NCBI GenBank assembly: GCA_020627535.1
Contig: JAHDGU010000007.1
Span: 166,573-230,572, forward strand
Source: Saprospiraceae bacterium
GTDB taxonomy: Bacteria > Bacteroidota > Bacteroidia > Chitinophagales > Saprospiraceae
Direction of reading: 5' to 3'
DNA: 64,000 nucleotides
The position numbers were made by a program, and so were the translations under genes. Below, in pieces: positions 28,179 through 37,451 of the stretch (position 1 is its first letter; each line of letters opens with the position of its first letter). The notes below the pieces were generated by a model that was not told where the DNA came from, ran no database searches, and saw only the letters and a list, made by a program, of their open reading frames with translations.

Positions 28179-28614
28179 GATGACAATGAAAAATGGACTT
28201 GTGCTGATCATGCTACTAGTCACCATATCGCTATCCGCTCAGCGTCAGGGAAGACTCGATGATCGATTGGAAAATATGGAGGCACGGCGAGTGGCTTTCA
28301 TCACGACCAAGCTCGATCTGACAAGCGAACAGGCCCAACAATTCTGGCCCATATTTAATGAGCACAGAGACGAAGAGCAAGCCATCCGTAAAGAACAAAG
28401 AGAGCTCATGAGAGCGATGGTCGATAACGATGCCAAGAGCAAGGAGATGCTCGACACGTATATGGATCTAGAGGAGAGACGCGTCGTACAGATGAGAGAA
28501 CGAGTCAATGCCATGAGTGGCTTTCTATCCTACGAGCAAATCGCCAAGCTTCTCAGAATCGAAAAAGAGTTTGTCCGAGAAGTGCTCAAAGAGGTCAGAT
28601 CTAGGCGGAACTAG
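28171..28614 (+). CDS. CpxP/Spy-like periplasmic protein
   Basis: A 147-aa exported protein with a signal peptide (MTMKNGLVLIMLLVTISLSAQ; the ATG at 28171 adds three residues). The mature part is almost wholly helical and charged, with an LTSEQAQQFWPIF motif near residue 51 resembling the LTxxQ repeats of CpxP/Spy and of periplasmic metal-sensor-like proteins. It overlaps the membrane protein gene by 8 bases and closes the sigma-factor trio, so it is a plausible envelope-stress sensor or chaperone under that sigma factor. The Glu/Arg-rich helices could also simply form a coiled coil. Function is inferred. Confidence 0.8.
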   Translation: MNKMTMKNGLVLIMLLVTISLSAQRQGRLDDRLENMEARRVAFITTKLDLTSEQAQQFWPIFNEHRDEEQAIRKEQRELMRAMVDNDAKSKEMLDTYMDLEERRVVQMRERVNAMSGFLSYEQIAKLLRIEKEFVREVLKEVRSRRN

Positions 28615-28866
28615 GGCTCTTGAGGTGGTGGAATCGAGAAATTTTTGCTCCTGACCACAATAAATATGGAGTCCAAGGCTCTCGCGGTAGGAATACTTCA
28701 GATACATAGATGCATGGCCATCAGGACTTTAGGTGTGTAGGCTTTTTTGTATGAGAGATTGGTAATTGTATCAATTATCTGATAATCAGTGTTTTGTGTA
28801 GAGATTACAATAATTTCTAATGCTTAAAATACCGTGGAAAATGAGCCACTATGAGGCCGAGAATCC
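28615..28866. other. 252-bp intergenic region
   Basis: No supported gene. It presumably carries the promoter of the TPR gene; an AT-rich stretch at about 28740-28830 is visible. A near match to the -7 element (TATATTTA) lies at 28881-28888, which would favour the downstream ATG at 28921 as the TPR start. Confidence 0.4.
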
Positions 28867-30306
28867 GTGGACCTTTTCGCTATATTTACCGCCCGAACAG
28901 AGAAGATCCCTGAACGCTTTATGCCGAAGAACGACGAACGAAGGCCAACATCCTTTTCTCTCGAGGACATCAGTGATTTTTGTAGTGCTGCTACGACGAC
29001 AAATGCAGACCTACTAGAAATCCTGTTAGCCTTGAAAGAATCCTACCTGATTGACGAAGCAGTCGAGGTAGCTGAGAAGGCTGTTGAGCTATATCCATAC
29101 GAGACAGAATTTTATCTTCATCTGTCTGCCCTGAAGTACAATGATGGCTTGTACCGCCAATCACTAGATGTACTTGATTCAGCATTATTGATCAATCCTT
29201 GCCAGAGCGAGATCGAGGTCTTTAAGATCAAGGTGCTCAGTAAACTGGAGCGCTATGATGAGGCTCAAGAATTGATCGATGAGCTCTCTACCCGCCTCAT
29301 GAGAAGCGAGTGGAGCTTGCTGTACATCGCCCAAGCCTATCTCTGCCAGGCAACTGGCGAGCACAGTAGCATGTACTTCTACGCGAAGCAGGCTGTATCA
29401 CATGCTCCAGAAAGCGAGGAAGCCTATGAGCTTCTTGGAAGAGCTGTCGAGCTATCCAAAGAATATCACGATGCCATCAACTTCTTGAATGATTGCATCG
29501 ATGAAGATCCATATTCGCACCTAGCGTGGTATCACCTTGCCTTGGCACATGCCTCTGTAGGTAACTATGACAGAGCTATTCTCGCCTACGAGTATGCCTT
29601 TATAGCCAATCCTGATTTCCTACGTGCCTACATCGAATGCGCTGAGCTATGCACTGAACTTGGCTACTGGCGTAAGTCGATCTTGGTCAATATGGACATC
29701 CAAGAAAAATTTGAAGACAACGGTGACTGCAATGCTCAGATGGCTAAGTGCTACTTGCACCTTCGCATGGTCGAGCCAGCAGAAGCTTGTCTACTTGAGC
29801 TAGCCAAGCTGGATGCAGACCACGATGAGCTTTACTTCTTGCTAGGAGATTGCTTTTTCGTCAAGAAAAACTGGAACAAAGCCATCTTGGCCTACGAAAA
29901 AGCGCTGGAGGCTGATCCTGAGCATGATGAATACATCTTCCGACTTGCCCGAGCCTACGCTAAGATCGGAAAGAGTGGTCAGGCCGTACAAAACTTCAAG
30001 CTAGCCATTGACCTTGGTCCTGAGCAAGATGAATATTGGTTTGGATTTGCGAAGTACCTTATCAAGAGGGGCAAAGCGATCAATGCGCTGCACATACTTG
30101 AGCAGGCTGATGAGCATACCTTCTCTCCTAAGCTGGACTACTTGAAATCAATCGCTCTCCTGAGATGTAATAAGCGGAAAGAGGGACTTGAGTTTTTGAG
30201 TGCAGCTCTCGAAGAAGACCAAGGACACCTCAATCTGTTTTACAAGTACATGCCTGAAGCGAAAGAAGATCGTCAGATCCAGAGCATCGTCAACTACTGG
30301 GCTTAG
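28867..30306 (+). CDS. tetratricopeptide repeat protein
   Basis: A 479-aa protein made almost completely of TPR units, without signal peptide or membrane helix, so probably cytoplasmic. The GTG at 28867 gives MDLFAIFTARTEKIPERF; the ATG at 28921 (MPKNDERRPTSFSLEDI) is an alternative and perhaps better start. Repeats are recognisable by motifs such as AVELYPYETEFYLHLSAL, AILAYEYAFIANPDFLRAY and AILAYEKALEADPEHDEYI spaced by about 34 residues. TPR proteins are scaffolds for protein-protein interaction; partners cannot be deduced. It is a single gene with intergenic regions on both sides. Confidence 0.9.
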   Translation: MDLFAIFTARTEKIPERFMPKNDERRPTSFSLEDISDFCSAATTTNADLLEILLALKESYLIDEAVEVAEKAVELYPYETEFYLHLSALKYNDGLYRQSLDVLDSALLINPCQSEIEVFKIKVLSKLERYDEAQELIDELSTRLMRSEWSLLYIAQAYLCQATGEHSSMYFYAKQAVSHAPESEEAYELLGRAVELSKEYHDAINFLNDCIDEDPYSHLAWYHLALAHASVGNYDRAILAYEYAFIANPDFLRAYIECAELCTELGYWRKSILVNMDIQEKFEDNGDCNAQMAKCYLHLRMVEPAEACLLELAKLDADHDELYFLLGDCFFVKKNWNKAILAYEKALEADPEHDEYIFRLARAYAKIGKSGQAVQNFKLAIDLGPEQDEYWFGFAKYLIKRGKAINALHILEQADEHTFSPKLDYLKSIALLRCNKRKEGLEFLSAALEEDQGHLNLFYKYMPEAKEDRQIQSIVNYWA

Positions 30307-30490
30307 GGGTATTTGAGATTTTTGATTTAGGTCGGATGTTAGATCCGAGCACAGGGGCATTCATGCTTGTACTAGTGCTGCCATGTGATCTTTGTTAAGC
30401 TCTAGTTCCTGAGAACTTCATAGGATTTGATATGCGTTACTGAAGTAACTATTCATATAGGCATACTGTGCTTTTATCTTACTACTCTAC

Positions 30491-30949
30491 ATGAAAACTT
30501 CCATACGCTTTCTGATTCTCAGTGTCAGCATTCTGCTTTGCAATCACTGTGTAATGGCCCAAGAGGTCGCTATAGACTCATCCGAGAAGCAAACAAGCTT
30601 TGAAGATCGAGCTGCAATCATCAAGACGATTGAAAACTTCTATATCGGTGATCACACCGGCAGTATTAAACACAAGAAGCTCTCTATGCACGAGGATGGC
30701 GCATATAGATATGTCAATCGCGACGGAGAGTTCAAGGAAAGTAAGTTTCGCTTGGACTCGGACAATTCAGATCCGAACTACAAGGAAGAACTCCTCAGCA
30801 TAGAGATCTATGACAGGGTAGCACTAGCGAGATTGCGGCTTGATCAATTTAACTATGACAAGCCAGAGTACAAGTTGATGACTCTTCACAAGGTCAGTGA
30901 AGGCTGGAAGATTACCAGTATTACTTGGGGATTTGGCATTACGCAATAG
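30491..30949 (+). CDS. secreted NTF2-like (lumazine-binding type) protein
   Basis: A 152-aa protein with a signal peptide ending near CVMAQ. The rest matches the nuclear-transport-factor-2-like fold of the lumazine-binding_2/SnoaL kind: an N-terminal helix (FEDRAAIIKTIENFYIGDHTGS), then a curved sheet ending in YKLMTLHKVSEGWKITSITW. Such proteins are small-ligand binding or association domains, and no catalytic residues can be proposed. It is 11 bases from the next gene, a membrane protein, and is probably co-transcribed with it. Interaction is inferred only from position. Confidence 0.8.
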   Translation: MKTSIRFLILSVSILLCNHCVMAQEVAIDSSEKQTSFEDRAAIIKTIENFYIGDHTGSIKHKKLSMHEDGAYRYVNRDGEFKESKFRLDSDNSDPNYKEELLSIEIYDRVALARLRLDQFNYDKPEYKLMTLHKVSEGWKITSITWGFGITQ

Positions 30950-30959
30950 TCCATGACCA

Positions 30960-31319
30960 ATGCCCTATCAAGATCTCATTTTTGCTTGCCAACTCATTGC
31001 CGCCGCGCTGGGAGCATATATGATTTGGTCAGCACTGCGCAAGCGAAAAAAGCTTCTATCTGGTGACAGAGCACATAGAAATGTGAAGCTCCATGACATA
31101 TGGATTCTCGGCCTCCTATCTTTCCTGATATCACTAGGAGCTCTTTATGCAGGTATGGTCGGGAGCTTCGAGGCCATTGAAAGCACTGGAGATATATCAC
31201 CAGCATCGGTAGCGAGCAATATCAAATGGTCAATACAGCAGGGTGCCGTCGGGCTGCTGGTGCTGATCGCCTCCATTATTTCACTGCTCTTGCTCGTGAG
31301 AATCCGAAATCAACTCTAG
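30960..31319 (+). CDS. small MotA/TolQ/ExbB-like membrane protein
   Basis: A 119-aa integral membrane protein with three predicted helices (about residues 5-23, 47-67 and 94-113). The second helix continues into GALYAGMVGSFEAIESTGDISPASVA, which resembles the ExbB/TolQ core segment G-x-x-G-x-F-x-A-I followed by GDISP. The protein is shorter than ExbB (about 220 aa) and no ExbD partner is adjacent, so proton-channel function is uncertain. An ATG at 30953 is an alternative start. It converges with the PKD-cyclophilin gene. Confidence 0.65.
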   Translation: MPYQDLIFACQLIAAALGAYMIWSALRKRKKLLSGDRAHRNVKLHDIWILGLLSFLISLGALYAGMVGSFEAIESTGDISPASVASNIKWSIQQGAVGLLVLIASIISLLLLVRIRNQL

Positions 31320-31356
31320 AGTCACTAGAGAAATCTATAGCTCTGAATGACAACAC

Positions 31357-32250
31357 CTACTTGATGAGCAACATGCTCATCTTGAGGTCTTCGTCTGGTC
31401 TATCTCGACGATTGCGCTTCACACCTGCGATCTTGTCAATGATGTCCAGGCCTTCTAAGACATGTCCAAAAACGGTGTAGTCTCCATCAAGATGTGGCGT
31501 GCCACCATGGGCCAGATATGCTTCAATCTGTTCCTGTGAGTAGCTCAGTCCTCTGCTGTCTTGCAGTAGCTGCAGATGCCGCTCATCGAGCTGCTTCCCA
31601 TGTACGATGTAAAACTGACTACCCGATGAGTTTTTCTCTGGATTGGCAGCGTCTGGGAGACGAGCTGCTGCTAGAGCACCTTTGACATGGATATGATTGC
31701 TGAGTATCTCGGCTGGTAAGGTGTATCCTGGGCCTCCACGTCCTAGTGGCTGGTTGGCCTTGCTGTGCTTGCTCTGAGGATCTCCACCCTGTACCATAAA
31801 ATTGGGGATGACACGATGGAAGAGCAGCTCTTCATAGAAATCTTCCTCCACGAGCTTCACAAAATTGTCTCTATGATAAGGTGTGTCATCATATAGCTCT
31901 AGGATCATGTCACCCATGTCAGTCTTAAGCAAGACGAGGCACTTGTCCGGTGCGGTGATCTGCACGTCCATTGACTTGGTAGTGGACTTGCCCTCTGCTG
32001 ATGCTGTCAGACTCACTGTGTAGCGGCCGGATTCCCAAAATCTGTGCTGTGGTGCAGCATCAGTACTGGTCGTACCATCACCAAAGTCCCAGCTATAGAT
32101 TTCCGCATTTTTGGACAGATTGGTGAAGCTCATCCATTCTCCCGCCTTCGCAGTCTTGAGTGGTGCTTCAAAGAGCGCTCTCGGTGCTGTACACGAGCTC
32201 AATACTAGCGCTGTCGCGCAAATGATGGGCAGTAGTCCTACTCGACGCAT
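31357..32250 (-). CDS. lipoprotein with PKD domain fused to cyclophilin-type peptidyl-prolyl isomerase
   Basis: A 297-aa lipoprotein: MRRVGLLPIICATALVLSSC gives the lipid-attachment Cys20. Residues about 25-100 are a PKD domain (WDFGDGTTS at about 50-58 and a SGRYTVSLTA strand). Residues about 103-297 are a cyclophilin domain with LLFHRVIPNFMVQGGDP, the FHR and QGGDP active-site elements, and GSQFYIV. It follows a second cyclophilin lipoprotein with only two bases between, and the two are clear paralogues in the catalytic domain. The PKD module probably positions the enzyme on other envelope proteins or glycans; this is inference. It is the last gene of a six-gene minus-strand run. Confidence 0.9.
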   Translation of the reverse strand: MRRVGLLPIICATALVLSSCTAPRALFEAPLKTAKAGEWMSFTNLSKNAEIYSWDFGDGTTSTDAAPQHRFWESGRYTVSLTASAEGKSTTKSMDVQITAPDKCLVLLKTDMGDMILELYDDTPYHRDNFVKLVEEDFYEELLFHRVIPNFMVQGGDPQSKHSKANQPLGRGGPGYTLPAEILSNHIHVKGALAAARLPDAANPEKNSSGSQFYIVHGKQLDERHLQLLQDSRGLSYSQEQIEAYLAHGGTPHLDGDYTVFGHVLEGLDIIDKIAGVKRNRRDRPDEDLKMSMLLIK

Positions 32251-32252
32251 CC

Positions 32253-32906
32253 TTACTTGATTTTAATATTCATCTTGATATCCTCATTGGGACGATCACT
32301 ACTATTGCGTGGCTGAGCTGCTATCGCATCCAGCACATCAAATCCACTGACGACCTGTCCAAAGACTGTGTAATCCATATCCAGCATAGGTGTCCCGCCT
32401 ACCTCAAGATACTTTTGCTTTTGCTCTTCGGTGTAGGCAAAGTTGAATCGGCGCTCCTGAGATGCGAGCTGATTGGCATTGACTTGGCGACCTGTCACGA
32501 GGTAAAACTGGCTTCCAGATGACTCGCGATTGGGATTTGATGGCCCACCACGTCTTGCTGCCGCAAGGGCTCCTCTGTAGTGTACATTTTCTGGCTTGAT
32601 CTCATTGGGTATCGTGTACCCTGGTCCACCCATGCCTAGCGGCTGCCCTGCAGGGGCATCTTTGGACTTGGGATCTCCTCCTTGGATCATAAATCCTGGA
32701 ATACAACGGTGAAAGAGCAAGTCTTCATAAAAACCGTCGTTGACCAATTTGATAAAATTCTCTTTGTGTAATGGAGCGGAGTCATAAAGCTCCACTTCAA
32801 TCTTTCCAAACTCTGTCGTGATCTCAACCATACCTGATCCTGCATTTTGGCAAGCTGCCATAGTAATGACAGCTGCAATAAGTACGAGTAAATTATTGAT
32901 TTTCAT
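32253..32906 (-). CDS. cyclophilin-type peptidyl-prolyl isomerase lipoprotein
   Basis: The ATG at 32906 (MKINNLLVLIAAVITMAAC) gives 217 aa with lipid-attachment Cys19. The cyclophilin domain has LLFHRCIPGFMIQGGDP, GGPGYTIPNEI, GALAAARRGGPSNPN and GSQFYLVTGRQV; these contain the catalytic Arg and the QGGDP and GSQF signatures. The protein ends in DIKMNIKIK. It is predicted to speed proline isomerisation of envelope proteins from a membrane-anchored position. It overlaps the upstream small gene by 14 bases and is followed after two bases by the PKD-cyclophilin, so the two isomerases are co-expressed. Confidence 0.92.
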   Translation of the reverse strand: MKINNLLVLIAAVITMAACQNAGSGMVEITTEFGKIEVELYDSAPLHKENFIKLVNDGFYEDLLFHRCIPGFMIQGGDPKSKDAPAGQPLGMGGPGYTIPNEIKPENVHYRGALAAARRGGPSNPNRESSGSQFYLVTGRQVNANQLASQERRFNFAYTEEQKQKYLEVGGTPMLDMDYTVFGQVVSGFDVLDAIAAQPRNSSDRPNEDIKMNIKIK

Positions 32907-33267
32907 GTGTGATGTGTTCTTGTGATATTGTATCTGCAAAGTACTTGATGATCCTGTCTTTCAGTGCACTCTCCTGAGAGAATAATCCACTGATGTCAAT
33001 GTTCATTCTTTGTTCATAATGCGGCCAGCCATCTTCATCTCTCCCGACAAACTCGTAGTAGCCGTCCTGCTCAAATAGGCTGCACACCGCTATGTGCATT
33101 AAATCCTGCTTTTCTTCTTTAGTGAAATCAGGCTTGGGTCTACCATATTCCTGGAGGCCAATCAGAAAGAGTATGGCGTCCATCTCTGGCAGCTCTGGCT
33201 TGCCAAACATCTTCTTGATGGCATGCCGCACTCTCAACCACTCAAAGTCCCTTTGCCAGTCCTCCAT
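32893..33267 (-). CDS. small hypothetical cytoplasmic protein
   Basis: A 124-aa protein that I do not recognise with certainty. It has no signal peptide or membrane helix and is charged, with helical segments (DWQRDFEWLRVRHAIKKMFG) and a central segment around PEMDAILFLIGLQEYGRP. The second half contains the aromatic-rich segment QDGYYEFVGRDEDGWPHYEQ. The ATG at 33267 follows the LolE-like gene by 18 bases, and its end overlaps the cyclophilin start. Coupled translation in this compact run supports it as a real gene. Function unknown. Confidence 0.7.
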   Translation of the reverse strand: MEDWQRDFEWLRVRHAIKKMFGKPELPEMDAILFLIGLQEYGRPKPDFTKEEKQDLMHIAVCSLFEQDGYYEFVGRDEDGWPHYEQRMNIDISGLFSQESALKDRIIKYFADTISQEHITHENQ

Positions 33268-33285
33268 CTTGCAAAAATAGTGCTA

Positions 33286-34503
33286 TCATCCATCTACTCT
33301 CAAGATGTCTTGCATGAGGGCTGCCTTGCGGGCGGGTAAGAGTGAGGCCAAAGCTCCGATGATCGAAACAATTGCGATCACAGCTAAGACATCAAGCAGA
33401 TACATCTCTATCGGATAGGCACTCACGATGAAGCCTTCTGGGATACCAATGAGCCCAAACTGCTTCTGCAAAATGTAAAAAATCACTGAGATGATCAGGC
33501 CGATCACCAAGCCGATCATGGTCATCATGAGACCTGTAGTGAAAAAAAGACGGAAGATGTCTGATCTGGTGCTTCCCATACTCTTGAGGATACCGATATC
33601 CAGACGCTTGTCCAAAACGATCATCCACAAAGCACCGACGATGGTGAATGACAGTATGACCAGCGTCAGCGAGGTAATCGCGAATCCCATCCACTTCTCG
33701 ATCTTCATCAATCGCAAAAACTCGGCATCTTGCTCGTATCGATCCTCCAGACGTAGTTCCTCCGGCAGCAGAGCTTGCAGCTCAGTCTTGATCCTGTTGA
33801 GATCTTCAAGGTCTCTCAGCTTGATCTCAATCGCGCCGATATCCTTACGACCGGTGAGTGACTGTAGGAAGCTCAGTGGTGTGATGATGTATTGGAAGTC
33901 ATACTCTTGTTGAAAAGAAAAGACTCCACTTGGCTGTACGGACTTGCTGCGGAATGGCTTGTCCATAGAGAGCCTGCTTGCCTTGCGCGGCATGAAGATG
34001 CGCAGTTGTGTGAAAAAGTCTGCGACATTGATCCCCATCCGTCGACGAAGCCCTGCTCCTACGATCGCTCTAGGTGGGCCGTCTGGGTTGAAGTCAATAT
34101 AGCCTTCCCTGATGGTGGAGTCAATGGTAGTCACCTGCCGAAATTCCTCATCTACTCCTTTGATCGTTCCTACATCTTGCAGGTCACGATACTCCAGGAG
34201 TGCTTTTTCTTCGAGCGTCTGCGATACCGATATCACGCCGTCAAGCTCTCTGATCTGAAGCACCAAGTTGTCATCAGATACAAAACCTTTACCTTGCTTT
34301 GCCGAGATCTTGATGTCTGGATTGAAAGAATTGAAAAGATTACCTACCAGATCCCCAAAACCATTGAAGATGCTCATGATGATGACCAGCGCTGCTGTGC
34401 CTAGAGCGAGTCCACCGATGGTAATCCCTGTGATGATATTAATCGCATTGGTCGACTTCTTGCCGAAGATGTAGCGTCGTGCAAAGAGAAATGGAAGATT
34501 CAC
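33286..34503 (-). CDS. LolE/LolC-like ABC transporter permease
   Basis: A 405-aa FtsX-superfamily permease, probably part of the lipoprotein-releasing Lol system or a related MacB-like exporter in the inner membrane. The GTG start at 34503 overlaps the upstream stop (GTGA). The typical N-terminus FARRYIFGKKSTNAINIITGI leads into helix 1 (about 20-45). A large periplasmic domain (about 50-265) follows, and three C-terminal helices lie near 275-300, 315-345 and 370-395, with the FtsX signature GILKSMGSTRSDI between them. No ATPase (LolD) gene is in the window, so it must be encoded elsewhere. Its operon partners are envelope lipoproteins, which fits a Lol role. Confidence 0.88.
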   Translation of the reverse strand: MNLPFLFARRYIFGKKSTNAINIITGITIGGLALGTAALVIIMSIFNGFGDLVGNLFNSFNPDIKISAKQGKGFVSDDNLVLQIRELDGVISVSQTLEEKALLEYRDLQDVGTIKGVDEEFRQVTTIDSTIREGYIDFNPDGPPRAIVGAGLRRRMGINVADFFTQLRIFMPRKASRLSMDKPFRSKSVQPSGVFSFQQEYDFQYIITPLSFLQSLTGRKDIGAIEIKLRDLEDLNRIKTELQALLPEELRLEDRYEQDAEFLRLMKIEKWMGFAITSLTLVILSFTIVGALWMIVLDKRLDIGILKSMGSTRSDIFRLFFTTGLMMTMIGLVIGLIISVIFYILQKQFGLIGIPEGFIVSAYPIEMYLLDVLAVIAIVSIIGALASLLPARKAALMQDILRVDG

Positions 34504-37451
34504 TGATCCAAAGAAACAGTTTTTGCTGGCTGCAAAAATGATCGATATACCACAGACTGGATTTTGGGTCGATAATCATTCTTGTACAGCAGTGTATTTT
34601 CCATACTCGGGTAAGTCCTATTGGACAAGAAGATGAAGATCAGCTGATGCTCCGGATCCACCCAGGTCGCCGTACCAGTGAATCCGAGATGTCCAAAGGT
34701 ATGCCTTGAGGCTTCCTGTGCCATATTGGGCGTACGATCCTCATTGAGTTCTTTCATATCCCATCCGATCGCTTTGCGCTGACTCTTTCCTTGCCGACTG
34801 ACAAAGCTCTTGATCGTACGATCTGAGAAATACTCTTTACCTCCATACACTCCACCATTGAGCATCATCTGCATGAGCTTGACCAGATCTCCTGCACTCG
34901 AAAACAAACCAGCATGCCCCGCGACACCACCCATCATGGCCGATCCCATATCATGTACATGTCCATGGATCACAGACATGCGGAAGTAGTCGTCTTTTTC
35001 TGATGGTACTATGGCTTTTTTGCTGAATCGCTCTAGCGGCTTGAATCCTGTCGTGCGCATTCCCAGCGGTGCGTAAAAGTGTTTTTGGGCGAAAGCCCCT
35101 AGATCCTGACCCGTCGTCTCACGAATCGTCTCACCCACCATATAAAATCCTAGATCACTATAGCGCTCTCGACCCGATCGCCCCAAGTCAGAATCCAGGA
35201 TGTACCACCACATACTATCCTGATACATGCGATTCATGTAAAGATTGTCCGTGACTTGTACATCATATACACCCTCGGAGTGATCACGATACCACTGCTG
35301 TTTGGGCATGGGAGTCTTGCCATCGAGCATGGTATTCTTGTAAAATGGAATCCATGGTCTCAGACCAGCCTGATGCGACATCACTTCATTGAATCTGAGT
35401 TTCGACTTATTGGTGCCCTGAAGGCGCTTCAGATGGCTTGAGATCTGATCTGATACCTGGATCCGATCTTGATCGGCCAACTTCATTAATGACACAGTGC
35501 TTGCGGCCACCTTAGTGATGCTCGCAAGATCATAAATATCACCAGTCTGCGTAGCTCGTTTCTTGGCGTAGGTATGATGTCCGTAGGCTTTGTTCCACAC
35601 TACCTTCCCATCTTTAGCGACGAGTACCTGGCAGCCTGGAGCGGCCTTGAGGCGAATGAGTTCATCGACCAGCTCTTCGAGTTGGGCAAGTGTATCTGAA
35701 GACATACCGACCTCCTCTGGGATCCCATAGCTCAGTCGGCCAAGTGAGGGAGATCTGATGCCGGTGCCATAGGGGTATTCTGTGCTTGCGGTCACAGGAA
35801 GCTGACCATCCATCGCAAAAGCACCGAACAGACCCTGAGCAGCTAATGCCTCCATCTCTGGATCCTCTTCATAGGCCATCAACACATTTTTGATACCCGG
35901 CAAATACTCCATGATATATGGCGTGCCAAAGACCGTCAAGATGATGGTGTGATTCTTATTGAGCTCTTGGATATAGGCAATACTATTTGCAGATAGACCA
36001 AAGTCTTTGGACTTGCTGTAGCTGAGATCGTGGAGTGATACGAAGATGACATCCTTGTCCTTGAGGCTTTCGCCCAAATGTCTCATACTCGTCATGTCAG
36101 CACCATAGTCTATCTGATAATGAGGCATCTCAACATAGTGCGTCAGTTGTCTCTGAAACTCGGTCATGGAATTGGCGCCAAAGCTGATAGAAGCAAAGCT
36201 GCGATCGTGAATTTGTCTGACAGGGATCTCCGTCGATTCACGTCTCAAGAGGGTTAAGGATTTTTCGTAGAGTTTTTTCTTGAGTAGAAATGACTCCATA
36301 GACTTGAGGGAGTAGTCAGACTCTCGATATTCTGAGTCAAGAGCATACTTGTACTTGTAGAGTAGTATACGAAATACTCGGGCATTGAGCTGAGCGATGG
36401 TGATCTCTCCGTCAGTAATGGCTTTCATGATCGCCGTGTGGGCTTCCGCCAAATTGTCTGGCAACAGGATGATGTCATTTCCTGCTTGAAATGCCATCTT
36501 GGCTGCCTTACCTGCTGAGTAGTGATCACTGACACCCTTCATATCCATGGCATCTGTAAAGACAAGACCATCGTAGTCCAGGTCCTCTCTCAATATCCCT
36601 GTAATAATGTCCTTGGACAAGGTACTTGGCAATCCCTCAGTAGAGTCTAGTGAGGGAATGTGCAGATGTGCGACCATCATAGAGCCCGCGTCCTTATCCG
36701 CTATCACCTTGAAAGGAAAAAGCTCAAGACTATCCAGTCTATCTGCATCATGAGGAATGACCGGCAGCGCGTAGTGACTATCTGTATCTGTATCTCCATG
36801 GCCTGGAAAATGCTTGGCACAGCCCAAGACAGATCGACTCTCCAAACCGAGCAAGTACTGATATCCTTTGAGAGCAACATTCATGCGGTCTTCTCCGAAC
36901 GAGCGGTAGTGAATCACTGGATTTGCAGGATTATTATTGACATCTACGACAGGAGCAAAATTTACAGACACACCGATACTCTTGCAGTGATCCGCTATCT
37001 GCTGACCCATCTGATAGATCAGTTCATTGTCCCTGATGGCACCGAGGGTCATTTGCTTTGGAAAGCTAAAGGCCCTCTCCTTGAAGCGCATACCCAAGCC
37101 CCATTCTGCATCGATGGCAATGAGCAGTGGCACCTTTGACGCTTTCTGGTATTGATCGGTCCACTTTTTCTGTAGCTCAGGGTCGCCCTGAAAAAAACAA
37201 AAACCTCCAATATGATACTTCAATATTTGTTGGAGTGCTTTGGTCTTGTCTTTATCTGCTGACTTGCTGAATGTACGCTCCATGAATAGCTGACCTACTC
37301 GTTCCTCTATACTCAGTGATGTGAGTACCGAGTCGGCCCATCTTTCTGCAGCTCGATCCTGTGCGAGGACTTGCCCACCGAGAAATGATAAAATCAGTAT
37401 AAAGTATATCTTATTGATCAAGGGATCTTTATTTTCGATTACGTTGCACAA
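34500..37451 (-). CDS. glycoside hydrolase family 3 (NagZ-like) fused to serine hydrolase
   Basis: A 983-aa exported fusion. The ATG at 37451 has a long n-region; a TTG at 37421 (MINKIYFILILSFLGGQVLAQ) gives a better signal peptide and starts just after the upstream stop, so it may be the true start. Residues about 35-390 are a GH3 domain like beta-N-acetylglucosaminidase NagZ, with CAKHFPGHGDTDTDSH near 212 and the nucleophile Asp in VFTDAMDM near 298. A C-terminal GH3-like region spans about 400-560. Residues about 580-983 are a beta-lactamase-type serine hydrolase with the SxxK motif SITK near 643 and YSD near 762. The fusion is known in Bacteroidota and probably acts on peptidoglycan fragments; substrate is inferred. 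Confidence 0.92.
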   Translation of the reverse strand: MCNVIENKDPLINKIYFILILSFLGGQVLAQDRAAERWADSVLTSLSIEERVGQLFMERTFSKSADKDKTKALQQILKYHIGGFCFFQGDPELQKKWTDQYQKASKVPLLIAIDAEWGLGMRFKERAFSFPKQMTLGAIRDNELIYQMGQQIADHCKSIGVSVNFAPVVDVNNNPANPVIHYRSFGEDRMNVALKGYQYLLGLESRSVLGCAKHFPGHGDTDTDSHYALPVIPHDADRLDSLELFPFKVIADKDAGSMMVAHLHIPSLDSTEGLPSTLSKDIITGILREDLDYDGLVFTDAMDMKGVSDHYSAGKAAKMAFQAGNDIILLPDNLAEAHTAIMKAITDGEITIAQLNARVFRILLYKYKYALDSEYRESDYSLKSMESFLLKKKLYEKSLTLLRRESTEIPVRQIHDRSFASISFGANSMTEFQRQLTHYVEMPHYQIDYGADMTSMRHLGESLKDKDVIFVSLHDLSYSKSKDFGLSANSIAYIQELNKNHTIILTVFGTPYIMEYLPGIKNVLMAYEEDPEMEALAAQGLFGAFAMDGQLPVTASTEYPYGTGIRSPSLGRLSYGIPEEVGMSSDTLAQLEELVDELIRLKAAPGCQVLVAKDGKVVWNKAYGHHTYAKKRATQTGDIYDLASITKVAASTVSLMKLADQDRIQVSDQISSHLKRLQGTNKSKLRFNEVMSHQAGLRPWIPFYKNTMLDGKTPMPKQQWYRDHSEGVYDVQVTDNLYMNRMYQDSMWWYILDSDLGRSGRERYSDLGFYMVGETIRETTGQDLGAFAQKHFYAPLGMRTTGFKPLERFSKKAIVPSEKDDYFRMSVIHGHVHDMGSAMMGGVAGHAGLFSSAGDLVKLMQMMLNGGVYGGKEYFSDRTIKSFVSRQGKSQRKAIGWDMKELNEDRTPNMAQEASRHTFGHLGFTGTATWVDPEHQLIFIFLSNRTYPSMENTLLYKNDYRPKIQSVVYRSFLQPAKTVSLDQ

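Noticed and set aside
28820..29017. 65-aa plus-strand frame starting MLKIPWKMSHYE
   Set aside because: Overlaps the TPR gene in another frame and has no signal, motif or expected start context.
30436..30449. Inverted repeat GTTAC-TGAA-GTAAC upstream of the NTF2-like gene
   Set aside because: Five-base arms with a four-base loop are expected by chance; no T-run or promoter context supports a role.
33892..34404. 170-aa plus-strand frame
   Set aside because: Antisense to the LolE-like permease gene, which is well supported.
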